The translations under genes were made by a program, and so were the position numbers. Shown piece after piece: positions 1 through 6,552 of a stretch of DNA of 6,552 nucleotides. The notes below the pieces were generated by a model. It ran no database searches. It was not told the origin of the DNA and saw only the letters and a list, made by a program, of their open reading frames with translations. Every line of letters begins with the position of its first letter. The stretch's first letter is position 1. Source of the DNA: Mariprofundaceae bacterium (lineage in GTDB: Bacteria > Pseudomonadota > Zetaproteobacteria > Mariprofundales > Mariprofundaceae); contig JALUXN010000290.1 in the NCBI GenBank assembly GCA_027018975.1, positions 1 to 6,552 of the forward strand. Reading direction: 5' to 3'.

Positions 1-1502
1 AACAGTGGGTGCAGCAGCTGACGCTCACCGCCCAGCAGCGGGCGATTGCCGAGAAGATTCTCGAGGAGGTGTCGGCGCGGCTCGGTTTTATGATCGAGGT
101 GGGGCTCGACTATCTCACGCTGGCACGCACTGCCGGCACGCTCTCCGGCGGCGAGGCGCAGCGCATTCGGCTGGCCACACAGATCGGCTCGGCGCTGGTC
201 GGCGTGCTCTATATCCTCGATGAGCCCTCAATCGGCCTGCATCAGCGCGATAATGACCGCCTGCTGGCGACGCTGAAACGGCTGCGCGATATGGGTAACT
301 CGGTGATTGTCGTCGAGCATGATGAAGATGCGATTCGCAACGCCGATTGGGTTGTCGATATGGGGCCTGCGGCCGGCGCGCATGGCGGCGAGGTGGTGGC
401 GGCAGGCAGTCTGGCAGACATTCTACAGGCGGAGACGTTGACCAGCGATTACTTGAGTGGTCGCAAAACAATCGCGATCCCGAAGCGGCGCAAAGTGACC
501 AAAAAACACCCGATGATCGGGGTTGCCGGCGCGTCGGAACACAATCTGCAACATGTGGAAGCGCGCTTTCCACTGGCGCGTTTCAGCTGTGTGACCGGCG
601 TCTCCGGCTCCGGCAAATCGACGCTGATCAACGATACGCTGTACAAGGCGCTGGCCGCCGACAAGGGGTTGAAGGTCGATCGCATTGGCGCGCACACGGC
701 GCTGATCGGCGCCGATCAGATCAACAAAATCATCGACATCGACCAGAGCCCGATCGGCCGCACACCGCGCTCCAATCCGGCTACCTACACCGGCCTGTTC
801 ACCACCATTCGCGATCTCTTTGCGCAGGTGCCGGAGTCGCGCGCGCGCGGCTACAAGCCGGGGCGTTTTTCGTTCAATGTGAAGGGTGGGCGCTGCGAGG
901 CGTGTCAGGGTGACGGCATCATCAAGGTGGAGATGCATTTTCTGCCCGATGTCTATGTCCACTGCGAGTCGTGCCAGGGGCGGCGCTATAATCGCGAGAC
1001 GCTCGATATCCGTTACAAGGGCAAGACAATCGACGATGTGCTGCGGATGACGGTCGATGAGGGTGTCGAATTTTTCGATGCCATTGCGCCGCTGAAGCAT
1101 CGCCTAATCACGCTGCAGCAGGTGGGGCTGGGCTACATTCAGCTTGGCCAGTCGGCGACCACGCTTTCCGGCGGCGAAGCGCAGCGCATTAAGCTCGCCA
1201 AGGAGCTGGCGCGCCGCGCCACCGGCGACACGCTCTATATTCTCGATGAGCCGACCACCGGTCTCCACTTCCACGATGTCGCCAAGCTGCTCGATGTGCT
1301 GCATGCGCTGGTCGATCGTGGCAATACGGTGATTGTCATCGAGCACAATCTCGATGTGATCAAAACCGCCGACTGGCTGGTCGATCTCGGCCCCGAGGGG
1401 GGCGATGGCGGTGGTCAAATCGTTGTCGCCGGCACACCGGAGCAGGTGGTGGCGTGCCCATCATCGCATACGGGGCACTATCTGCAGACCATGATCGTAT
1501 AG
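1..1502 (+). CDS. uvrA: UvrA excinuclease ABC subunit A, C-terminal part (5' end outside window)
   Basis: UvrA is the ATP-dependent DNA-damage sensor of nucleotide excision repair; it loads UvrB at lesions in the cytoplasm. The frame is open from base 3 to TAG at 1500-1502, giving 499 visible residues, roughly the second half of a protein that is usually about 940 residues. Seen in order: the first ABC signature LSGGEAQRIRLA (near 141-176), its Walker B LYILDEPSIGL (near 210-240) and an H-loop VVEHDEDAI; then the second Walker A GVSGSGKST (597-623), the UvrA-specific stretch IDQSPIGRTPRSNPATYTG, a zinc finger C-x2-C-x19-C-x2-C with its first Cys codon at 894, the second signature LSGGEAQRIKLAKEL, Walker B LYILDEPTTGL and H-loop IEHNLDVI. 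All catalytic motifs are intact. A GTG at 9 is an internal codon, not a start, because the frame continues upstream with homologous sequence. It is convergent with the kinase genes. No clear intrinsic terminator follows, although the hairpin element at 1523-1688 could end transcription. Confidence 0.97.
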   Translation, partial: QWVQQLTLTAQQRAIAEKILEEVSARLGFMIEVGLDYLTLARTAGTLSGGEAQRIRLATQIGSALVGVLYILDEPSIGLHQRDNDRLLATLKRLRDMGNSVIVVEHDEDAIRNADWVVDMGPAAGAHGGEVVAAGSLADILQAETLTSDYLSGRKTIAIPKRRKVTKKHPMIGVAGASEHNLQHVEARFPLARFSCVTGVSGSGKSTLINDTLYKALAADKGLKVDRIGAHTALIGADQINKIIDIDQSPIGRTPRSNPATYTGLFTTIRDLFAQVPESRARGYKPGRFSFNVKGGRCEACQGDGIIKVEMHFLPDVYVHCESCQGRRYNRETLDIRYKGKTIDDVLRMTVDEGVEFFDAIAPLKHRLITLQQVGLGYIQLGQSATTLSGGEAQRIKLAKELARRATGDTLYILDEPTTGLHFHDVAKLLDVLHALVDRGNTVIVIEHNLDVIKTADWLVDLGPEGGDGGGQIVVAGTPEQVVACPSSHTGHYLQTMIV

Positions 1503-1522
1503 CGTGCAATATGCCCTTCTCC

Positions 1523-1541
1523 TAGGAGTCTGTCGAACTTA
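1523..1541 (+). repeat. Left terminal inverted repeat of the palindromic element
   Basis: TAGGAGTCTGTCGAACTTA. It is the reverse complement of 1670-1688 except at one position (A versus G after GTCTGTCG). The left junction reads CTCCTAGGAG, itself a 10-bp palindrome at 1519-1528. The repeat begins 20 bases after the uvrA stop codon. Confidence 0.85.
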
Positions 1542-1669
1542 GGGGAATCGTAGCGAGCAGGTGGGGAAGCGAGGTCAAAATGCGTGGTTTTTGAGGTGCA
1601 TGGTGGTGACTATGCAACGAAAAACCGCACATTTTTGGTTGCTGTCCCTGCCGCGCAGTAGATTTCTCA

Positions 1670-1688
1670 TAAGTCCGACAGACTCCTA
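1670..1688 (-). repeat. Right terminal inverted repeat of the palindromic element
   Basis: On the + strand this reads TAAGTCCGACAGACTCCTA and mirrors 1523-1541 with one mismatch. It ends 39 bases short of the restored stop codon of the hemerythrin kinase gene. The frameshifted reading of that gene runs through this repeat to a TGA at 1669-1667, just inside it. Confidence 0.85.
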
Positions 1689-1908
1689 CGACGGTAGCGG
1701 ACGCCCTCCCCGTCACGTCCTGAGCAATTACTCGAAGAAACATTGGGTGATGGTTTGGATGAGGGTCTCGATTTTGACCGGCTTCTGCAGGCTGTGGCTG
1801 TTGGGGACACTGTCCATGGCGGCCAGCTGGGTCTGTTCGCCATAGCCGGTTTGGAAGATGATCGGCACTGTTGCGCTGATGTCGCGAATCTTTTCGGCAG
1901 CGACGACG

Positions 1909-1913
1909 CCCCC
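1909..1913 (-). other. Frameshift in a homopolymer run (G5 on the coding strand) within the receiver domain
   Basis: Up to LIIMDVVMPKMG the receiver is normal. The frame as written then turns into low-complexity, Ser/Arg-rich sequence that ends at TGA 1669-1667. Adding one G to the run of five gives MGGVVAAEKI, then VPIIFQTGYGEQ and LQKPVKIETL, ending in TAA at 1730-1728. The restored frame carries the switch Thr (codon 1850-1848) and the conserved Lys of the KP motif (codon 1784-1782). The most natural reading is a one-base deletion in the run. Confidence 0.9.
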
Positions 1914-4579
1914 ATCTTCGGCATCACCACATCCATGATGATCAGATCGATCGCATCCCGCTGTTTTTCAAACAGTGCCACCGCTTCCGCGCCATCCTCG
2001 GCGAGCAGTACTCGGAAATTGGCCGAGGTGAGCACATCTTTCATCACATCGCGGATGCGCGCCTCATCGTCGACCACCAGCACATTCAGTCCATGGCCGT
2101 CCATGACGGTGAACTGGTTGGGCGCATTGAATGTTTCCTGTGCGTTGTGCATCGGCAGATAGATATTCACTTCGGTGCCACGGTCGAGCTCACTCTCGAC
2201 AAGAATCATCCCCTTATGATTCTGCACGGCGTTATAGACCATCGCCATGCCGAGGCCGGTGCCTTCCCCGACTTTTTTGGTGGTGAAGAAGGGGTCAAAG
2301 ATGCGCTCCAGATGTTCGGGGGCGATGCCATAGCCGTTATCCTTGCAACTTAAGCGGCACCACTGCTGTGTGGTGTCTGCATCGGGGAAGCGGGCGAGTA
2401 CATGGGCATCGAGCTCAGTCGGTGCGAGGGTGAGCGTGATCTGTGGTTCGCTACGGTCTCTGACTGCATGCTGGGCGTTGGCGAGTAGATTGAGGATAAT
2501 CTGCTGCAGTTCGGCACTGTTGCCTCGAATCCAGATTTCGTTGTTGCGGTCGATATTGAGTCGGAATTCGGTGCTTTCGGGCAGTGATGCGCTGGTTAGT
2601 TTACTCGCCTCTTTGATAAAGCTGACCAGATTCAGCGCTTGCATTTTGGTGGTGCCGTGGCGGGCGAAGGCGAGCATCTGGTGAATCATTTGCGCGCCGC
2701 GATCGATCGACGCTTCCAGCCCTTTGATTCGCTCAACGGTCTGCACATCGTCGGCGTGGGCGCGGCGGATCATGTAGAGATTGCCGACAATGCCGGCCAT
2801 CAGATTATTGAAATCGTGCGCCACGCCGCCGACCAGTGTGCCGATTGCCTCCATCTTCTGCGACTGCACCAGCTGCTTCTGAAACTCCTCATTCTCGCTC
2901 ATATCTTCGTGCACGCCGATATAGTGGGTGATCTCGTCGTGCTCGTTGAAGACCGGCGAGACCGAGAGATAGACGGGGAAGATGGTGCCATCCTTTTTGC
3001 GGTCGAGGATGCGGCCGCTCCACCCCTCTCCCTTGCGCAGCCGGCGCCAGAAATGTTTGTAGAACGCTTTGGACTGCTGTTTGCTGTTAAGGATCGCCGG
3101 CGTTTGGCCGATCGCTTCGTCGCGGCTGAAGCCGGTGTTGTGTGTAAAACTCGGATTGACGTAGATGATCACACCACGGGCGTCGGTGATGATGATCGAC
3201 TCCTTGATGGCGGCAATGGCGTTATCAAGCAGCTGCATCTGCGCCTGCTGGCGGGCATTGATCAGGGCGGCGGCAACAATGCAGGCCAGCGATTGCAGCA
3301 TTTCTAGATCTTGCGCATCGAAGTCGGCACCATCGGCGCGGTCATGCATCTCGAAACAGCCGAGCAGTTCCCCCTCGCTATCGAGAATCGGCACATCGAT
3401 CAGTTTCTGGAACTGCAACTGCTGCTGGATCTCTGCAATCACATGCGCATCGTTGGCGGCGCCGTTGCTGATGTAGGGCGTTTTGGTGGCCAGCACATGC
3501 CCCGGCACGCCATAACCGGTGGGGAAATCGAGTTCGATCGGCAGCCATTGGTGGTTCATGCGGTATTCGCGGAAGCAGACCTTGCCGTGATGGTAGAAGC
3601 CGACTGCGCCGGATTGGCAATCGACCAGTTTTTTGGCGGCTAGGACAAGTTTGCGGGCGATGGCCTGTTCGTCGAGGTGTTCATGGATCTCCCGCCCCGC
3701 CTCGGCCAATACACGCAGCTGCCGTTCACGGCGCAGCAGCAGCGCCTCTCGCGCTTTACGGCTGGTCAGATCGGTGACGATGCCGGCGAAGTGGGGCTGG
3801 CCATCGAGTTCGATCAAGTTGCTGCGAAAGAGGCAGGGGATGTGCTCGCCCGACTGGGTCAGCAGGTCGATCTCGACCTCCTCACTGCCGGTGGCGAAGA
3901 GGCGCTCGATGGCGTTGCGCAGCTTGGTGTGATCGGCGGGATCGAAAAAGTCGAAAATCGATTTGTCAGCCAGTGCCTCGTCGCTGTAGCCGGTGATGGT
4001 GGTGGCGGAGTGGCTCCAGCGTTTGAGTTTGAGCTGTGCATCGACCAGATAGATGATCTCCGGCGCCATCGCCAGCATGGCATCGTTGAAGGTGTGTTCA
4101 CGCCGCTCTGCTCGATCGAGTGCGGCGGCGGTTTTCAGATGTTCGCTACGCTCTTCGAGCAGGGCAACGGTGCGGCTGTTGAGGTGGTCGTACATCTCCA
4201 GCACGGTGTCGATGAGGACATGGGTGGCGCCGCTCAGTTCTGTCATCGCCAATGTTTTGGCGTTGGCGAGATCGGCGCCGTTTTCGATGGCGTGGACGAC
4301 ACGCGCCATGCGCTGATCGCTGTCGAGCATGTGCTGGGCAAGCCAGTGGGTAAGGAACTTGAGCATATCGCCCACCATCACCTCGATCGGCGCGGTCGCT
4401 TTGGCTTGGCGCATTTCGGCGATTTTGCGGACAAAATCCTGATGGGATTGGCGGTGTTCGCGATGCCACTGATCACCATCGAAATGTTGCTGCCAGATCT
4501 CCTCCTCGGTGCGGAAGTGGAGCGCGGCGTAGTCGGTCAACTCCTGTAGCAGGCGGTTGAGTGAATCGCTGTCGTGATC

Positions 4580-4582
4580 CTA
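4580..4582 (-). other. In-frame amber codon (codon 41) in the hemerythrin domain
   Basis: Reading from the ATG at 4702, the frame gives a normal hemerythrin N-terminus with IIDEQHQTLVRLL, then LTLT, TAG and DHDSDSLNRLLQELTDYAALHF. Homology-like sequence continues in the same frame on both sides of the stop, so this is a nonsense change and not a frame change. A single C-to-T change from CAG (Gln) would create it. No plausible restart follows: the TTG at 4540 has AGGAG directly abutting it with no spacer. Confidence 0.9.
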
Positions 4583-4698
4583 GGTGAGGGTGGAGGCGAG
4601 GCGATTGAGCAGGCGCACCAGCGTTTGATGCTGTTCGTCGATGATGGCGATGCCGGTCTCGAACTGTTCATTCCAGCGGAATATGGGCGCTTCAATCT

Positions 4699-6552
4699 TC
4701 ATGATGCGGCCTCCTCGGGATGCAGGGCGGCGTGGATGGTGCGGGAGAGTTCTCCAATCTGCAGCGGTTTGGAGATGATGGTGGTGTTGGATATCTCATG
4801 CTTGAACTGCACATTGCCGCGGTCGTAGCCGGTGGCGAAGATGACCGGCAGGTCGGCGTTGTGCTGGCGGATCTGTTCGACCATTTCGACACCGCCCATG
4901 ACCGGCATCACCACATCGGTGAGGATCAGGTCGATCGCCTGTTCATGTTGCTGAAACTGCTCGAGACCCGCGCGGCCATGGTTGGCGGTGATCACCTGAT
5001 AGCCGAGCGATAGTAGTACATCGCGGGTGGTTTCAATGACGATCTCCTCATCATCGACGAGCAGGATGGTCTCCTGCTGTGTGCTGGCGATGATGGTGTG
5101 ATCGTGGTCGCGCTGGCTGGTCTCGGCGCTCTCTTCGATCAGGGGTAGATAGATATTGAAGGTGGTGCCTTGGCCGGGGGCGCTCTCCACATCGATGGCG
5201 CCACCATGTGCGGTGATGCTGCCGAAGGCGGTGGAGAGGCCGAGTCCGGTGCCCTTGCCTACCTCTTTGGTGGTGAAGAAGGGCTCGAAGATTCTGGCAA
5301 TGGTGGCTTCGTCCATGCCTTGACCGCTATCGGCGATGGTGAGGCGGGCGTAAGCGGTAGCCGGGGTCTGGTGTTCGCTCTGCAGTTCGGGGTGGTCACG
5401 CAAGAAAAAGATGTCGGGCTGATAGCGCTCGAGTGAGATGTCGATCTGCTGCTTTTCGCACCCCTCCAGCGCGTCGCGGGCGTTGTTGATCATGTTCATG
5501 ATGATCTGCTGGATCTGGCTGCTGTCGCACAAAATATTGAGCGCCTCGTCGCAGATATTCAGCGATGTGGTGATGTTTTCCGGGATGCCGAGTTTGGCTG
5601 TTTTATACGCCTCTTTGGTCAGGATATGGAACGGTGTGACCTGCTTATCCTGTAAGAAATCTTTGTGGGCGAAGGTGAGCAGCTGTTTCACCATGTCGGC
5701 GGCCTGATTGGAAATATCATCGATGGAATCGAAATAGGGGAGCAGCTCGGGGTTGTTTTTGCTCTTGATTTTGGCCAGATAGACCTTGCCGATGATGCCG
5801 GCGAGCAGGTTATTGAAATTGTGCGCCACGCCGCCGACCAGCGCACCGATGGCATCCATTTTTTGTGCATGGCGCAGCTGGTTCTCCAGCTCGTGGTGTG
5901 CTGATGTATCCCGCAACATGCCGATGAAGAGGGGTTGTTGATTCACCTCTGTATTGGTGATCGACAGCTCCAGCGGGAACTCTTCGCCATCTTTGCGGAT
6001 GCCTGCGACCTCCATGGGGTGGCCGAGCACCCGCCCTTGGCCGGTGCTTAAAAAGCGATGCAGGCCTTCGAGATGCTGTTGCTGAAAACGCTCGGGCATT
6101 AGCAGGGTGACATTCTGGCCGATCAACTCATCGGCGGTGTAGCCGAAGATCTCTTCGCAGGCGCTGTTGCAGGATTGAATGATGCCCGCTTTATCCATGC
6201 TGACGATACCGTAAACCGCGCCCTCGATCACCGCTTCCATATTGCGATTGACCTGCGTGAGCGCCTCGCTGATGTTGTGGAACGATTGCACCACATCGCT
6301 CATCTCATCGTGGATGGGCGGCAGGGTGAGGGGGTCGCTGGTGCTCTGTTTCATATGCCTGGCGGCCTGCTTGAGCGCCTGAATGGTGTTCATCAATGAG
6401 CGGTAAAAAGCGGCGAAGAAAAAGAGGATCAGTAGGAGCAGTACCATCAGCATCAGTTTGATGTTGGTCTGGTTGGTCAGGCTGTCGATGATACGTTGCT
6501 GCAGATGGTGTTGCAGATGCTGCTCGGTGACGGCTCTGAGCTGATGCCCCTG
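4699..6552 (-). CDS. Membrane-bound hybrid sensor histidine kinase (TM-HAMP-PAS-HisKA-HATPase-REC), N-terminus outside window
   Basis: The frame is open from the window edge to TGA at 4701-4699, giving 617 visible residues with no stop. The first 33 or so codons before the Met at 6453 are helical and Gln/His-rich, then comes a membrane helix (LMLMVLLLLILFFFAAFY), so an extracytoplasmic sensor part probably precedes it. Counting from that Met: a HAMP-like linker at about 20-68 (DEMSDVVQSFHNI), a FixL-like PAS at 71-190, HisKA with GGVAHNFNN (phospho-acceptor H211), HATPase with N320 and N324 of the N-box, DSGQGM and GKGTGLGL, then a complete receiver with DD 467-468, phospho-acceptor D513, T541 and K562. 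The family autophosphorylates on His and passes phosphate to the fused receiver; an HPt or further regulator must lie elsewhere. The residue after the phospho-acceptor His is Asn, where Asp or Glu is usual, which may weaken kinase activity. The gene overlaps the hemerythrin kinase gene by ATGA and shares its catalytic-core ancestry. The signal is unknown; redox or oxygen is inferred from the PAS type and the neighbour. Confidence 0.93.
   Translation of the reverse strand, partial: QGHQLRAVTEQHLQHHLQQRIIDSLTNQTNIKLMLMVLLLLILFFFAAFYRSLMNTIQALKQAARHMKQSTSDPLTLPPIHDEMSDVVQSFHNISEALTQVNRNMEAVIEGAVYGIVSMDKAGIIQSCNSACEEIFGYTADELIGQNVTLLMPERFQQQHLEGLHRFLSTGQGRVLGHPMEVAGIRKDGEEFPLELSITNTEVNQQPLFIGMLRDTSAHHELENQLRHAQKMDAIGALVGGVAHNFNNLLAGIIGKVYLAKIKSKNNPELLPYFDSIDDISNQAADMVKQLLTFAHKDFLQDKQVTPFHILTKEAYKTAKLGIPENITTSLNICDEALNILCDSSQIQQIIMNMINNARDALEGCEKQQIDISLERYQPDIFFLRDHPELQSEHQTPATAYARLTIADSGQGMDEATIARIFEPFFTTKEVGKGTGLGLSTAFGSITAHGGAIDVESAPGQGTTFNIYLPLIEESAETSQRDHDHTIIASTQQETILLVDDEEIVIETTRDVLLSLGYQVITANHGRAGLEQFQQHEQAIDLILTDVVMPVMGGVEMVEQIRQHNADLPVIFATGYDRGNVQFKHEISNTTIISKPLQIGELSRTIHAALHPEEAAS
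4710..4715 (-). promoter_or_regulatory. Shine-Dalgarno site AGGAGG for the hemerythrin kinase gene
   Basis: AGGAGG on the - strand stands 7 bases before the ATG at 4702-4700 and lies within the last codons of the upstream kinase (Pro-Glu-Glu-Ala). It fixes the true start 162 bases upstream of the TTG that begins the uninterrupted frame. With the ATGA overlap at 4702-4699 it indicates translational coupling. Confidence 0.8.

Larger units (their letters stand above)
1523..1688. mobile_element. MITE-like palindromic element of 166 bp
   Basis: The stretch starts with TAGGAGTCTGTCGAACTTA and ends with its near-exact reverse complement (18 of 19 positions match). A second arm pair, AAAATGCGTGGTTTTT at 1577-1592 and AAAAACCGCACATTTT at 1620-1635, pairs at 14 of 16 positions. 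A third, TGCAT at 1597-1601 and ATGCA at 1612-1616, closes the top. All three pairs share a centre near 1606, so the whole element can fold into one long imperfect hairpin with an apex loop of about 10 bases. A TA dinucleotide lies at each edge, compatible with a TA target duplication as in IS630/mariner-type elements; because TA is self-complementary it may equally belong to the repeat. There is no room for a transposase, and the short frames inside show no recognisable protein. I infer a non-autonomous element mobilised in trans, or an internally deleted IS. The parent family is not identified. Between convergent genes it may also act as a bidirectional transcription barrier. Confidence 0.75.
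1728..4702 (-). pseudogene. Hemerythrin-PAS-GAF-PAS hybrid histidine kinase, broken by an amber codon and a frameshift
   Basis: The ATG at 4702-4700 follows AGGAGG by 7 bases and overlaps the upstream stop, so it is the natural start. With both lesions read through, the product is about 991 residues, probably soluble (no membrane segment seen). Codons 1-132 form a bacteriohemerythrin domain with every di-iron ligand: H25, H62, E66, H83, H87, H124 and D129. A helical linker follows, then PAS (about 209-312), GAF (337-484), PAS (491-602), HisKA with GGVAHDFNN (phospho-acceptor H629), HATPase (724-852; N-box NLLANAQHA, DNGYGI, GEGTGLGM) and REC from 870 (DD 878-879, phospho-acceptor D924). The family role is autophosphorylation followed by transfer to the fused receiver; the hemerythrin domain suggests O2 or redox input. 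Codon 41 is TAG, and one base is missing at 1909-1913. As read, it can yield only a 40-residue peptide, or internally initiated products lacking a whole hemerythrin and a working receiver. The absence of other lesions implies recent decay or sequence error. Confidence 0.85.

Noticed and set aside
423..1100. Long antisense frame opposite uvrA
   Set aside because: It mirrors uvrA codons, shows no recognisable motif, and is the kind of shadow expected in GC-rich coding sequence.
1690..1720. Short inverted repeats in the spacer (GGACG/CGTCC, GACGG/CCGTC) as an intrinsic terminator
   Set aside because: The stems are only 5 bp with large loops and no following T run on either strand.
1561..1845. 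A 94-codon + strand frame crossing the palindromic element
   Set aside because: It runs from the element into antisense of the receiver domain, with no ribosome binding site or transposase motif seen.
1909..1913. Programmed -1 frameshift at the G run
   Set aside because: A P-site slip on GGG would restore the frame, but I see no standard slippery heptamer, and the gene already carries a nonsense codon; programmed recoding in the middle of a receiver domain has no evident purpose.
1667..4540. A 957-residue kinase starting at TTG 4540 and ending at 1667 taken as the real gene
   Set aside because: The TTG has AGGAG abutting with no spacer and lies inside the hemerythrin fold, and the last 80 or so residues are out-of-frame sequence. 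The upstream ATG and the restored 3' frame explain both ends better.
3677..4549. A 290-codon + strand frame opposite the hemerythrin kinase
   Set aside because: It is a shadow of the kinase; the - strand frame has dense conserved domain motifs and this one has none.
4580..4582. Genome-wide recoding of TAG as a sense codon
   Set aside because: uvrA ends at the expected place with TAG (1500-1502), so TAG works as a stop here; one internal TAG in a gene that also carries a frameshift is better read as a lesion.

Overview
The window holds the 3' part of one gene on the + strand and two hybrid sensor histidine kinase genes on the - strand, converging on a gap of 225 bases. The UvrA sequence resembles proteobacterial UvrA, and the base composition is moderately GC-rich with long antisense shadow frames. 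I infer a free-living pseudomonadotal bacterium that invests in redox or oxygen sensing; the sequence alone does not fix the genus.

Bases 1-1502 encode the C-terminal half of UvrA, the damage-recognition ATPase of nucleotide excision repair, with its second zinc finger and second ABC site intact. In the gap, 1523-1688 is a nearly perfect palindromic element. It has 19-bp terminal inverted repeats (18/19 matching), co-centred inner arms and a TA at each edge. It looks like a MITE or the fused ends of a lost insertion sequence, and it is also a long hairpin between convergent genes. Nothing recognisable lies in 1503-1522 or 1689-1727.

On the - strand, 6552 to 4699 encodes a membrane-anchored hybrid kinase whose N-terminus lies outside the window (TM, HAMP, PAS, HisKA, HATPase, REC). 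Its stop overlaps by four bases (ATGA) the true start of a second hybrid kinase gene at 4702, which has a good Shine-Dalgarno site. The second gene encodes hemerythrin-PAS-GAF-PAS-HisKA-HATPase-REC. As read here it carries two lesions: an in-frame amber at codon 41, inside the hemerythrin domain, and a one-base deletion in a C5 run at 1909-1913. The deletion throws the receiver domain out of frame before its conserved Thr and Lys. Restoring one base recovers a textbook receiver C-terminus ending at TAA, 1728.

The two kinases are paralogous in their catalytic cores and were probably one coupled signalling unit. The hemerythrin domain keeps all seven di-iron ligands, so oxygen or redox is the likely input. 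The FixL-like PAS of the first kinase has a His at the FixL heme-ligand position. The conspicuous points are the double lesion in an otherwise well-preserved kinase, the palindromic element 39 bases beyond it, and the HNFNN (instead of HDFNN) H-box of the intact partner.
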